From assembly GCF_021474425.1 (NCBI RefSeq), contig NZ_JAKEIP010000052.1:1-41682 (forward strand): 41,682 bases of DNA. The letters run 5' to 3'. Shown one piece after another: positions 16,289 through 40,719 of this stretch. A program made the translations under genes and the position numbers. The notes beneath the pieces were generated by a model that searched no databases, was not told the origin of the DNA, and saw nothing but the letters and a program-made list of their open reading frames with translations. Numbering within the stretch: the first letter of the stretch is position 1; every line of letters begins with the position of its first letter. This DNA comes from Streptomyces muensis (GTDB taxonomy: Bacteria > Actinomycetota > Actinomycetes > Streptomycetales > Streptomycetaceae).

Positions 16289-17290
16289 TCACTTGACCAG
16301 CACCGTTCCGTCACCGGGACGGTGGTCGCGGGAACGGCGCAGGTCGCTGAAGGCGAAGGTCCGCTGGAGCCAGCGGTCGCGGCCGTCGTAGCGCGGGGTG
16401 AACGCGGAACGGCCGTGCAGGGTGACGCGGTTGTCGACGACGGCCAGGTCGCCGGGGCGCAGCAGCACCCCGGTGTACGTGCGGTGCGCCACCTCGGCCA
16501 GTTCGGCGAGGGCGGCCCGGCCTTCGGAGGTCACGGCCTTGGTGGCCGCCTCGTCGAAGCACCAGTCGGGGTCGTCCGGGTCGCCGGTCAGCACGGCGTG
16601 CGCGGTGCCCTCGCCGGCCGGGCCGAAGGACGGCGGCGCCTCGGTGACGTACTCGGGCCTGCCGAGCGCCTCCCGGGTGCCGGGTGTCAGCAGCGGCAGG
16701 ACGCGCCGGACGCAGCTGGTACGCAGTTCGGCCGTGCCCTCGTGGTCGGGGCGCAGGCACAGCAGCATGACGTAGTCGGGGCGGTGGGGGTGGAAGGCGT
16801 TCTCGGTGTGGAAGGTGAGTTCGACCGAGCCGACGTTGCCCTGGACCGCCTCCTGACCGGGCACCGGCACGACGTCCTGGACGAGGGCGCCGGACTTCTC
16901 CGCCGCGAACGCGGCCGGGTCTCCGAGCCCGGCCGCGAACAGCAGCAGCATCGCCGCCGCGAGGGACGGGGTGTGCTGGACCGAGCCCTTCGCCATCGGG
17001 GTCGGCGGCAGGTGCGCGGCGCCGATGGGGAGCCTCCGGAGTACGAGGGCGCCGTCGGGGCCCGAATGCCTGCGGAACTCCCGCACGGTGCGTCGTATTT
17101 CGGCGGGGGCGTCCTCCCAGGCGCGCCGGGCGAGGGCCACCCATGCCGGGTCGTCGACCCGCTCACCCGCCTGGTCCAGCACTTCCGCCGCCACATGGCC
17201 GAGCCGGGCCAGGGTGTGGGCGCCGTACCGCACCGTGCCGTCGGTGCTCGCCGGGGCGTACGGTGCCTGCGTCATGTCGACGCTGCTCAC
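16289..17290 (-). CDS. AsnO/VioC-type Fe(II)/2-oxoglutarate amino acid beta-hydroxylase
   Basis: A 333-residue dioxygenase from GTG 17290, with AAGGGA eight bases upstream. Iron ligands are His161 and Glu163 in LTFHTENAFHPHRPDYVMLL and His292 in VVDNRVTLHGRSAFTPRYDG; RWLQRTF (307-313) supplies the 2-oxoglutarate-binding Arg. The HxE (not HxD) motif, EKSGALVQDVVPVPG and RTSCVRRVLPLL are those of the clavaminate-synthase-like amino acid hydroxylases. Overall it looks closest to AsnO, which makes (2S,3S)-3-hydroxy-Asn for calcium-dependent antibiotic, rather than VioC (Arg). AsnO acts on the free amino acid. Two NRPS modules here carry Asn-type pocket codes, so 3-hydroxyasparagine is the likely product, but Dab or another residue cannot be excluded. 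Lies 32 bases after the MbtH gene. Confidence 0.88.
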   Translation of the reverse strand: MSSVDMTQAPYAPASTDGTVRYGAHTLARLGHVAAEVLDQAGERVDDPAWVALARRAWEDAPAEIRRTVREFRRHSGPDGALVLRRLPIGAAHLPPTPMAKGSVQHTPSLAAAMLLLFAAGLGDPAAFAAEKSGALVQDVVPVPGQEAVQGNVGSVELTFHTENAFHPHRPDYVMLLCLRPDHEGTAELRTSCVRRVLPLLTPGTREALGRPEYVTEAPPSFGPAGEGTAHAVLTGDPDDPDWCFDEAATKAVTSEGRAALAELAEVAHRTYTGVLLRPGDLAVVDNRVTLHGRSAFTPRYDGRDRWLQRTFAFSDLRRSRDHRPGDGTVLVK

Positions 17291-17322
17291 GTGCGTGTTC
17301 CCTTCTCTCCGTCGCGTCCGCG

Positions 17323-17577
17323 TCACTCTCCCCCACGCTCGAACCGGCTTCGCTCGGCTCGCGCGGGGGCACCCCCATTGGCCCGGACGAGGCTTTTGGG
17401 GCGCAGGTCGGTCCACTCGCGTTCGATGTACTCCAGGCAGGCGGTGCGGCTGTCCGGGCCGAAGACGGTGGTCCAGCCGGCGGGTACGGCGGTGAAGTCG
17501 GGCCACAGCGAGTGCTGGCCCTCGTCGTTGGCCAGGACCCGGTAGGTGCCGTCGGGGTTCTCGAAGGGGTTGGTCAT
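17323..17577 (-). CDS. MbtH-like NRPS accessory protein
   Basis: An 84-residue protein from ATG 17577 (MTNPFENPDGTYRVLANDEG). The whole family signature is there: N-P-F, then QHSLWPDFTAVPAGW, CLEYIEREWTDLRPKSL with its conserved Trp residues, followed by a short charged tail. MbtH proteins bind the N-terminal subdomain of certain adenylation domains and are needed for their folding or activity. It stands between the NRPS and the hydroxylase gene. A perfect hairpin lies in the 190-base gap after the NRPS gene, so its expression relative to the NRPS may be set by partial termination. A longer frame upstream (to 17643) has no homology. Confidence 0.95.
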   Translation of the reverse strand: MTNPFENPDGTYRVLANDEGQHSLWPDFTAVPAGWTTVFGPDSRTACLEYIEREWTDLRPKSLVRANGGAPARAERSRFERGGE

Positions 17578-17602
17578 GACAGGTCGGTGTTCCTTTCGGG
17601 AG

Positions 17603-17625
17603 CCGGGAGGCGCTTCGCCTCCCGG
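17603..17625 (-). terminator. Perfect 10-bp hairpin between NRPS and MbtH genes
   Basis: CCGGGAGGCG (17603-17612), a 3-base loop and CGCCTCCCGG (17616-17625) form an uninterrupted stem. It lies 143 bases beyond the NRPS stop codon and 26 bases upstream of the MbtH start. It is a good candidate for a terminator or attenuator that separates the giant mRNA from the tailoring genes, or for an mRNA stabiliser. No other gap in this operon was seen to hold a stem this strong. Confidence 0.65.
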
Positions 17626-17767
17626 TGTGGGGAGTCGGGCCACGGTTCCGCCCGGTGGTCCGGGCGGTGTGGCCGGTCGTCAGGCCGATGGGGAGGACGG
17701 CGCACGGGGACTCGCGCGAGGTGCTCCAAGGAAGCCGGATCACCGAGGCCGGTCCGCGCGGCTCGCC

Positions 17768-34105
<16,338 letters not shown>

Positions 34106-34107
34106 CG

Positions 34108-34380
34108 TCAGACCTGCTTCGTGCTCGTACGTGCCGCCTCGACCAGCTCGGACAGGGCAGCGCCCAGCGCGTCGACCGTCGGGTGGTCCCAGGTCAGGGC
34201 GTCGTCCACGGTCACCTCGAACTCGTCCTCGATGTCGGCGGTGATGGCCAGCGCGGTGAGCGAGTCCAGGCCGTAGTCGGCCAGCGGTACCGACGTGTCG
34301 ATGTCCTCCGGGGAACGGCGCAGGTAGGTCGCCACGCGCTCGGTCAGCCAGGTGTGCACGTCACGGTTGCCAGCGGTCAT
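34108..34380 (-). CDS. Stand-alone acyl carrier protein
   Basis: A 90-residue ACP with the phosphopantetheine attachment site at Ser40 in PLADYGLDSLTALAITADIE and the usual helix-III segment TWDHPTVDALGAAL. In lipopeptide clusters of this layout (for example DptF in daptomycin and the ACP of ramoplanin) the carrier receives a fatty acyl group from the FAAL and presents it to the first condensation domain. The gene lies two bases upstream of the NRPS start, so they are probably translationally coupled. A 118-base gap separates it from the second dehydrogenase gene; I see no strong structure or promoter there. Confidence 0.93.
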   Translation of the reverse strand: MTAGNRDVHTWLTERVATYLRRSPEDIDTSVPLADYGLDSLTALAITADIEDEFEVTVDDALTWDHPTVDALGAALSELVEAARTSTKQV

Positions 34381-34498
34381 GAGGGGGGTTCTCTTTCTTG
34401 AAACGGAGGGGAACGAAAAGCCGGGCGCAGGGCGGCACTCCGCACCCGCGGGGGTGGTCGGTGTCGGGCGCGTACGGACTTGAGGTGGCCGGTGGGCC

Positions 34499-36211
34499 TC
34501 AGACGGCGAGCCGTCTTGCGGTCAGGCCGAAGGAGCGGCCGGTGTCCCGGCGGTCCAGGAGTTCGGTGAGGAGCGTGTTCTCGGCCTGGGCGGGCAGCGG
34601 GCCGGGCCCGTGCGGTGCGGGGGCCGAGCGGTGCAGTGCCGCGCGCAGCCAGGCGGGGTCCGCCAGGAAGTCCCCCGGCGCGGCATGGCGCCAGACCTGG
34701 GCGCAGGCGGTGCGGGAGAGCAGGCGTACGTAGCGGGTGACGAGGTCGTAGTGCTCGGGGCGGGCGTCGACGCCGAGTTCCACGGGCGACAACTTCCCGC
34801 ATATGGCGGCAAGTTCGGTCAGTTCCGCGTGGTCGGCGGCGAGGGCGGCCCGCAGGTCGGCGTGCTCGGGGGCCCAGGGCGCGTCGGGCAGGGCGTGCAG
34901 GGAACCGGCGATCGGGTCGCGGCCCGCGGCGTGCAGGGCGAGCCGGTCGTACGGCAGTGGCGGCAGCGGCTCGGCGAGGGCGTACAGGTCGGCGGGGGCC
35001 TCGGTGCCGGGCCCGTCCCAGGTGCGGCGGGCCAGCAGGGGAAGCTGCGGCAGCAGACTCATCTGGCAGGCGGCGCGCGCGATGTGCCCGAAGCCGACGG
35101 GGGCGAGGTCGCGCAGCAGCTTCTGGAACAGGGCGGTCGGCCCCTCGCGGAGGTAGAAGTGGGCGCCGAGGAGTTCCGCGAGCCGGTCCATGGCCCCCAG
35201 CAGCAGCCGGGACACCTCGAACTTGACCGCGGAGGCGTACACGCTCGCCGCACCGGGCACCAGGTGCAGCGCACGGGCACCGACCGCGCCGAGCGCCTCG
35301 GCGCGCAGCAGGTCGGCGAGGACACCGGCCAGCACCGAGCGGACGTGCGGGAGAGCGGTGGCGGGGCCGCCGTAGAGCCGACGCCGGGTCAGGTGGTCCA
35401 CGGTGATGCGCAGTCCGGTGTCGAGGATGCCGGTGGCCATCGCGGGCAGGACCGTGCGGGTGATCTGGAGGGCCTTCAGGGCCGTCTCCAGTCCGGAGCC
35501 GACCGGGCCGAGCACCGCCGAGTGGGGCACGGGCAGGTCGTCGAAGCGCAGTCCGCCGAGCTGTACGCCGCGCATGCCGACGGTGCCGAAGCGCGGCAGG
35601 TCGGTCAGCCGGGCGGGGTCGGTGGTCGCGCGGTCGACGAGGACCAGGGAGTGGCTGCGCGGACCGGGGCGGGGGTCGGTGCGGGCGAGGACGACCATGG
35701 CGTCGGCGCGCGCGATGTTGGTGACGACCTCCTTGCGGCCGCTCAGGCGCAGGCCGTCGGGTGCGGTGGTCGCGGCGAACTCCATGCCCGCCATGTCGTT
35801 GCCGTGCGCGAGTTCGTGGAAGGCGATGGCGATACGTCGGCCGTCCAGCAGCAGGCGGGCCGCGTGCTCGCTCTGCCGTTCGTCGCCGGCGGTCCACAGG
35901 GTGACTCCGGCGATGAGCGAACTGGCGCCGTAGCCGAGGCCGAGTGCGGGGTCGCGGCGGTAGAGGGAGCGTACGACCTCGGTGAGGTGGTCGGCCCGTT
36001 CGAGACGGCCGCCCAGCCGGGGTGGGACGAACTCGGCGTTCATCCCGTAGGAGTGCATCAGTTCCTCTCCGGCGGTGAGCATCTCGGCGCGTTCGTCGGC
36101 GGCGAGGACGGCGGTGGCGCCGATGGGGTTGGCCGGGTCGGAGAGGCTGCCGAGCAGGTGCTCCAGTTCGTCGGCGCGCTTGGGGGCGAGGCCCGTCGTG
36201 TCGGTGGTCAT
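34499..36211 (-). CDS. Long acyl-CoA dehydrogenase-family flavoprotein (second of a pair)
   Basis: A 570-residue protein from ATG 36211 (MTTDTTGLAPKRADELEHLL). This ATG overlaps the stop of the preceding gene by four bases (ATGA); the longer open frame to 36601 is antisense-like and rejected. Acyl-CoA dehydrogenase features are FHELAHGNDMAGMEFAA (FAD-contact region), LRLSGRKEVVTNIARADAMVVLART (the G-x-K strand) and a helical domain starting LKALQITRTVLPAMATGILDTG. It is about 190 residues longer than classical enzymes (near 380), like the paired dehydrogenases of the ramoplanin and enduracidin clusters, which are thought to desaturate the ACP-bound fatty acyl chain. Predicted to act on the acyl-ACP formed by the FAAL here. 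The position of the double bond is unknown. Confidence 0.85.
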   Translation of the reverse strand: MTTDTTGLAPKRADELEHLLGSLSDPANPIGATAVLAADERAEMLTAGEELMHSYGMNAEFVPPRLGGRLERADHLTEVVRSLYRRDPALGLGYGASSLIAGVTLWTAGDERQSEHAARLLLDGRRIAIAFHELAHGNDMAGMEFAATTAPDGLRLSGRKEVVTNIARADAMVVLARTDPRPGPRSHSLVLVDRATTDPARLTDLPRFGTVGMRGVQLGGLRFDDLPVPHSAVLGPVGSGLETALKALQITRTVLPAMATGILDTGLRITVDHLTRRRLYGGPATALPHVRSVLAGVLADLLRAEALGAVGARALHLVPGAASVYASAVKFEVSRLLLGAMDRLAELLGAHFYLREGPTALFQKLLRDLAPVGFGHIARAACQMSLLPQLPLLARRTWDGPGTEAPADLYALAEPLPPLPYDRLALHAAGRDPIAGSLHALPDAPWAPEHADLRAALAADHAELTELAAICGKLSPVELGVDARPEHYDLVTRYVRLLSRTACAQVWRHAAPGDFLADPAWLRAALHRSAPAPHGPGPLPAQAENTLLTELLDRRDTGRSFGLTARRLAV

Positions 36212-37869
36212 GCGAGACCTCCCCAGAGGGTGAACTCCGGTGCGGGCGTGTCGAGTACGACGCCCGCGAGTGCGTCGAAGACCTCGTCGTCGTTCCCGCC
36301 CAGCAGGGCGGTCAGGCAGGCCCGCAGCCACAGACCGTCCGTGCCGAGCCGTCCCGTGCGCAGCGGCGGGTTCTCCAGCCACAGCAGCAGGCAGGCGGCA
36401 GCGGCGTAGGCGCGCTCGTATGCCTCGGCGATGCCGAACGCGGTGCTGGGCAGTCCGCCCGCGACCGGCACGAAGTCCGCCGACTCCGTTTCCAGTCGGG
36501 CGAGTTCGGCGAGCATCCGGTCGACGAGCGGGCCCGCCTGCGGGGGACCTTGCGCCCGTATGCGGTCCGCCACGTCGGGCAGGACCTGCACGGCGCTGCA
36601 TCCCGTGACCGACAGCATCGTCAGGCGGTCCCGGTCGAACGGGGGTAGTGGAGAGGTGAGGTCGGCGGCGGCCCGTACGCCCTCGGTGTCGGCCCGGCGG
36701 CGGCTCAGCTGGCGGACCAGGCGGGGCATCTGGTTGAGGAGCGCGGCGCGGTTGACGACCGTGCTGCCGTCGAAGATCGCGCAGATGCGGTGGTCGCGTT
36801 CCAGCTTGGCGAAGCCGCCGCCGGGTGGTGAGGTGAGGAAGCCGCGTACGCCGAGGAGTTCACCGAGGGAGGTGAGGGTCTGCTGGGTGAGTGTCGGGAC
36901 GTATGCCTTGGTGAGCGCCGAGGTCGCGCTCAGCTCCCCGGGCAGGGTGTGCACCGAGCGGGCGGAGAGCAGGCTCACGGCCTCGACGGTCAGTGCGGCG
37001 GCGGCCGCCCGGCCGAGGATGCGCCGTACGTGCGGGACGTCGGCGAGGCGGCGGCCGTACAGCTCGCGTCCCATCGCGAAGTCGCGGGCCAGCCGCAGGG
37101 CGTGGTCGGCGGCGCCGAGGGAGAGCGCGGTGCACGCGATACGGGTGAGCTGGAGGGTCTTGAGGACCACGGCGATCCCGTCGCCCGGCTCACCGATGAG
37201 GGCTTCGGCCGGCACCGGGGCGCCGTCGAGGGCGAAACCGCTGATGTCGGCGCCGCGGATGCCGTGCGTGCGGACCTTGGGCAGATCGAGCCAACTGCCT
37301 TCCGGCAGCTGCCTCTTGTCCACGAGGAAGAGGCTGAAGCCGCGTCCGCCGCCCGCGGGGTCGGTGCGGGCCAGGACGCAGGCGAGGGTGGAGCGGGTGG
37401 CGTTGTTGATGAGCCACTTCTCGCCGGTGAGCCGCCAGCCGCCCCCGGCGATCGGGTCTGCTGCTGCCTCGGCCACCGCCGTGAACTCGCTCGCCAGCAG
37501 GTCGGCCCCGTGGTCGCGCTCGGTCAGCCCCCAGCAGACCGCCTCGCCTGCGCGTACGCGTTCGGCGAGCCGGGCGACTTGGTCCGCGGTTCCGGCCACC
37601 CACACCGGAGCCGCCCCGAGGAACGTCTTGCCGTGCGCGATGGCCACGGTCAGGTCGCGGCGGGCCACGGTACGCAGCAGCTCCACCGTCCGGCTGAAGT
37701 CGCCGTCCGGGGTGAGGACGTAGTGGGCGGGCAGCCCGGCGTCGTCGAGGAGGCGGACAGCGCCGTCGGGGAACGCCTCGCGCTCGTCGAGCCGGGCGAG
37801 CGTGCCGGGTGAGAAGGCGTCGTCCTCGTGGGCGGCGAGGAGACTCTCCAGATCGGCCGTGGTGGTCAT
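36208..37869 (-). CDS. Long acyl-CoA dehydrogenase-family flavoprotein (first of a pair)
   Basis: A 553-residue protein from ATG 37869, which overlaps the FAAL stop codon (ATGA). WGLTERDHGADLLASEFTAVAE (from about 113) is the FAD-binding LTE-x-D-x-G-x-D motif, GGWRLTGEKWLINNATRSTLACVLART is the flavin-contact strand, and MGRELYGRRLADVPHVRRILG is the helical-domain signature. As with its neighbour, it is much longer than beta-oxidation enzymes, and the pair is only distantly similar to each other, suggesting two different desaturation steps on the same chain. Paired enzymes of this sort sit beside the FAAL and ACP in ramoplanin/enduracidin-type clusters, whose products carry 2,4-dienoyl chains. 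The same outcome here is inference. Confidence 0.87.
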   Translation of the reverse strand: MTTTADLESLLAAHEDDAFSPGTLARLDEREAFPDGAVRLLDDAGLPAHYVLTPDGDFSRTVELLRTVARRDLTVAIAHGKTFLGAAPVWVAGTADQVARLAERVRAGEAVCWGLTERDHGADLLASEFTAVAEAAADPIAGGGWRLTGEKWLINNATRSTLACVLARTDPAGGGRGFSLFLVDKRQLPEGSWLDLPKVRTHGIRGADISGFALDGAPVPAEALIGEPGDGIAVVLKTLQLTRIACTALSLGAADHALRLARDFAMGRELYGRRLADVPHVRRILGRAAAAALTVEAVSLLSARSVHTLPGELSATSALTKAYVPTLTQQTLTSLGELLGVRGFLTSPPGGGFAKLERDHRICAIFDGSTVVNRAALLNQMPRLVRQLSRRRADTEGVRAAADLTSPLPPFDRDRLTMLSVTGCSAVQVLPDVADRIRAQGPPQAGPLVDRMLAELARLETESADFVPVAGGLPSTAFGIAEAYERAYAAAACLLLWLENPPLRTGRLGTDGLWLRACLTALLGGNDDEVFDALAGVVLDTPAPEFTLWGGLA

Positions 37870-39620
37870 CGTGCGGTCACCCGCCGGTGCTCGGTAAGGG
37901 CGGCGGTGAGCAGCGGGTCCTCGGCGAGGTGCAGGGTGTCCAGTTCGCCGGCGAGGTAGAGGGCGCGCATCGCGGAGCGCTGGACCTTGCCGCTGGTGGT
38001 GCGCCGTACGCCGCCGGGCCGGACAAGAGCGACGGCCGCGACCGGAACGCCGAACTCCCGGGCGATGGTCTGCTTCATGGCGACGGCGATCTCACCGAGC
38101 CGTTCGGCGCCCCAGTGGGCACGGATCTCGTGCACGGCGACGATCGCCGGAGCGGTGTCCACGCCGTCGTCGTGCCCGACCATGAAGGCAGCCCCGTGCA
38201 GGCCCTCCAACTCCTCGTGCTGGGAGCGCAGTTCGTACTCGATGTCCGCGGGGTGCAGATTGCGTCCGTGCAGGACGAGGACGTCCTTGCGGCGGCCGGT
38301 GATGTACAGGTCGCCGTCGAGCAGGCCGCCGAGGTCGCCGGTGCGCAGGAACGGGCCGCGTCCGTCGCCGGCGCGGGCGTGGAAGGTGGCGTCGGTGGCG
38401 TCGTCGTTCTCCCAGTAACCGGCAGTGACGCAGGGGCCGTCGAGCCAGATTTCTCCGATGCGGCCGTCGGGCAGGGCGTCACCGGTGTCGGGGTCGACGA
38501 TCAGCACGTCGGATCCGCTCGGCGCCCCGCATCCGACGAGGACACGGGACGGCTGCGTGCCGGTGGCCGGCCGCAGCTCCCGGTTCTCCAGGGCGGCGGC
38601 GTCGACCTCGGTGCGCAGGGGTGGCCGTCCGGTGGTGCCGGAGGCCATGAGCGTCGCCTCCGCCAGGCCGTACACGGGGATGAGCGCCTCGGGGCGCAGT
38701 CCCGCGGCGGCGAACCGTTCGGTGAAGGCGGTGACCACGTCGGCACGGACGGGCTCGGAGCCGTTGGCCGCCTTGAGCCGGGACAGGTCGAGTGTGGCGA
38801 GCTGCTCGTCGGTGACCCGGCGTACGCACATCTCGTATCCGAAGTCGGGTGCGGCGGTGAAGTTGACGTCGCAGGCGTCCAGCATGCGCAGCCAGTGGTA
38901 GGGGCGGCGCAGGAAGGACATGGGGTCCATCTGGACGTACCCGTTCCCGCACAGGAGGCCGGGCAGCATCAGGCCGATGAGCCCCATGTCGTGGTACAGG
39001 GGTATCCAGCCGCCGTACGTCGTGCCGCTGTCGTTGCCGAACATGCGGACCATGCGGTCCACGTTGGCGACCAGGTTGCCGTGGGTGACCATGACGCCCT
39101 TGGGGTCGCCGGTCGAACCCGAGGTGTACTGGAGCAGGGCCAGGGTGTCGGGCGACACCTCGGGAGCGGTCCAGGCGTCCGGGTCTCCGTCCCCGGCGTC
39201 GGTCGGGTGGCAGACCGCACCGACGACGCCTTCCTCGGCGATCCACTTCTCGACGTCCGGGAGATCGCTCTCCTGCGTCAGGATGGCGCGCACCCCGGCG
39301 TCGCGGGCGATGGCGGCGAGCCTGCGGCGCTCGTGGCGGTAGCGGCCCGGCAGGGGGGCGGGGACGGCGATGACGCCGGCGTGGACACAGGCGGAGAAGG
39401 CGGTGGTGAACTCGATTCCCGGGGAGTAGAGGAGCAGAGCCCGGTCGCCCGGGGAGAGCCGCTCCTGCAGCCAGGAGGCGATGCGCCTGGAATGCAGATC
39501 GAGTTCCGCGCGGTCGCGCACTGTCCGTCTGATGTCGCTGAAGTCCGAGACGAAGGTCACTGCCGGCTGCTGCGGATTACGCGCTGCCTGTTCCCTCAGC
39601 GTCGTGAGTAATTCTCGCAC
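37866..39620 (-). CDS. Fatty acyl-AMP ligase (FAAL), first gene of the lipopeptide operon
   Basis: A 584-residue adenylating enzyme. The P-loop is YTSGSTGDPKG (165-175), then WIPLYHDMGLIGLMLPGLLCG as in FAALs, followed by PVYGLAEATLMAS, FLRTGDLGGLLDGDLYITGRRKDVLVLHGRNLHPADIE and the C-terminal lysine in TTSGKVQRSAMR. FAALs activate a free fatty acid with ATP and pass it to a carrier protein, here most likely the ACP two genes on, instead of CoA. The start is GTG 39620 with no Shine-Dalgarno sequence; a TACGGT hexamer ends seven bases before it, which would fit a leaderless transcript. Codon 4 is TTA (bases 39611-39609), the rare Leu codon read by the bldA tRNA, implying developmental control of the whole operon. 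Confidence 0.93.
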   Translation of the reverse strand: MRELLTTLREQAARNPQQPAVTFVSDFSDIRRTVRDRAELDLHSRRIASWLQERLSPGDRALLLYSPGIEFTTAFSACVHAGVIAVPAPLPGRYRHERRRLAAIARDAGVRAILTQESDLPDVEKWIAEEGVVGAVCHPTDAGDGDPDAWTAPEVSPDTLALLQYTSGSTGDPKGVMVTHGNLVANVDRMVRMFGNDSGTTYGGWIPLYHDMGLIGLMLPGLLCGNGYVQMDPMSFLRRPYHWLRMLDACDVNFTAAPDFGYEMCVRRVTDEQLATLDLSRLKAANGSEPVRADVVTAFTERFAAAGLRPEALIPVYGLAEATLMASGTTGRPPLRTEVDAAALENRELRPATGTQPSRVLVGCGAPSGSDVLIVDPDTGDALPDGRIGEIWLDGPCVTAGYWENDDATDATFHARAGDGRGPFLRTGDLGGLLDGDLYITGRRKDVLVLHGRNLHPADIEYELRSQHEELEGLHGAAFMVGHDDGVDTAPAIVAVHEIRAHWGAERLGEIAVAMKQTIAREFGVPVAAVALVRPGGVRRTTSGKVQRSAMRALYLAGELDTLHLAEDPLLTAALTEHRRVTAR

Positions 39621-39627
39621 GACGGAA

Positions 39628-39682
39628 ACCGTACGGAATCACGACCCTCGAACCAGTAGTGAAACATTCAAGCAATCGTCAA
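39628..39682 (-). promoter_or_regulatory. Putative promoter region of the lipopeptide operon
   Basis: Reading leftwards, TACGGT (39633-39628) lies seven bases before the GTG start of the FAAL gene and matches the Streptomyces -10 consensus TAG(G/A)(G/A)T at five of six positions, so the transcript may be leaderless. No good -35 lies 17-18 bases further up. A separate TTGACG (39682-39677) lies in unusually AT-rich sequence and could be the -35 of another promoter. Tentative. Confidence 0.3.
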
Positions 39683-39724
39683 GAAATCCCATCGAACGCA
39701 CAAGAAACCTTGAACGTTCCATGA

Positions 39725-39753
39725 TCGACTTCGACCATCGGCCGACGTAGAAC
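39725..39753 (+). promoter_or_regulatory. Predicted leaderless promoter of the exporter operon
   Basis: TCGACT (39725-39730), a 17-base spacer and TAGAAC (39748-39753) resemble the vegetative Streptomyces consensus TTGACR-N17-TAGRRT. The GTG start of the ABC ATPase gene follows six bases after the -10 hexamer, and no Shine-Dalgarno sequence is present, so transcription should begin at or next to the start codon. Together with the FAAL side, the 139-base divergent region (39621-39759) drives biosynthesis and export in opposite directions. Confidence 0.5.
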
Positions 39754-39759
39754 GGATTT

Positions 39760-40719
39760 GTGCATACACCGACCGCGTCGGCCATCGCCGTGCAGGGACT
39801 ACATAAGAAATTCAATGAGAACCACGCCTTACGCGGCGTGGACCTACAAGTAGATCCGGGCGAAGTCCTGGGGCTCCTGGGCCCCAACGGCGCTGGGAAA
39901 ACCACGCTGGTAAAGATTCTCGCGACCCTCGTCAGGCCGGATTCCGGCCGTGCTTTCGTGAACGGCTGGAATGTGACGGCCAATCCCGCGCAGGCCCGCT
40001 TCACAATCGGTATGGCTGGCCAGTATTCGACGGTCGACGCCCTGCTGACCGGCTTCGAGAACCTGTACCTCATCGCGAAACTGCGCGGCGTGGGCCGCCG
40101 TACGGCCCGCCGCGTCGCAGATGACCTGCTGTCCAGGTTCCGGCTCACCGATGTCGCGGGGCGCCCGGCGGGCACCTACTCGGGCGGTATGCGCCGCCGG
40201 CTGGATCTGGCCGCCGCCCTCGTCGGTTCTCCGCCACTGGTCATCCTGGACGAGCCGACGACCGGGCTCGACCCCGAGAGCCGACTCGACACCTGGGAAG
40301 CGGTCGGCGAACTGGTCGCCGGCGGCACCACCATCCTGCTGACGACCCAGTACCTGGAGGAGGCGGACCGCCTCGCCGACCGGATCACCGTGATCGACCG
40401 GGGCCAGGTCGTGGCCGAGGGCACCAGCGACGAACTGAAGGCCGCCGCCGGCAACCGGCTCGTCGTATGGGTCGCCGAGGACCATCAGCTCGACGCGGCG
40501 GCACGCGCCGCGCAGCGGGCCACCGGCGCCACCCCGACGGTGGACCGCCGTGCCCGGCGCGTGGAGGCGGCCGCCGCCGACGGCCGGGCCGCACTGGGCC
40601 GCGCCCTGACCGCACTTGAGGGCGAGCAGGTCGAGGTGCTGGAGATCGGGCTCAGCCGCTGCACCCTCGACGACGTGTTCCTCGGCCTCACCAGCCGCGC
40701 CCGGCGGGAGGCGGCGTGA
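39760..40719 (+). CDS. DrrA-like ABC transporter ATP-binding protein
   Basis: A 319-residue ATPase from GTG 39760. The Walker A motif is GPNGAGKTT (41-49), the ABC signature is YSGGMRRRLDL (140-150), Walker B is VILDEPTTGLDP (161 onward), and the switch His is replaced by Gln in LLTTQYLEEADRLADR, as in DrrA-type drug exporters. The C-terminal 90 residues are the DrrA-like regulatory extension. It forms an ATP-driven efflux pump with the next gene, presumably exporting the lipopeptide and giving self-resistance. Codon 24 is TTA (39829-39831), so translation should depend on bldA, as for the divergent FAAL gene. The stop overlaps the permease start (TGATG). Confidence 0.93.
   Translation: MHTPTASAIAVQGLHKKFNENHALRGVDLQVDPGEVLGLLGPNGAGKTTLVKILATLVRPDSGRAFVNGWNVTANPAQARFTIGMAGQYSTVDALLTGFENLYLIAKLRGVGRRTARRVADDLLSRFRLTDVAGRPAGTYSGGMRRRLDLAAALVGSPPLVILDEPTTGLDPESRLDTWEAVGELVAGGTTILLTTQYLEEADRLADRITVIDRGQVVAEGTSDELKAAAGNRLVVWVAEDHQLDAAARAAQRATGATPTVDRRARRVEAAAADGRAALGRALTALEGEQVEVLEIGLSRCTLDDVFLGLTSRARREAA

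Noticed and set aside
34499..36601. A 700-residue version of the second acyl-CoA dehydrogenase starting at 36601
   Set aside because: The extra N-terminal 130 residues are Arg/Gly/Pro-rich antisense of the first dehydrogenase. The ATG at 36211 overlaps the upstream stop by four bases and gives the family's normal start.
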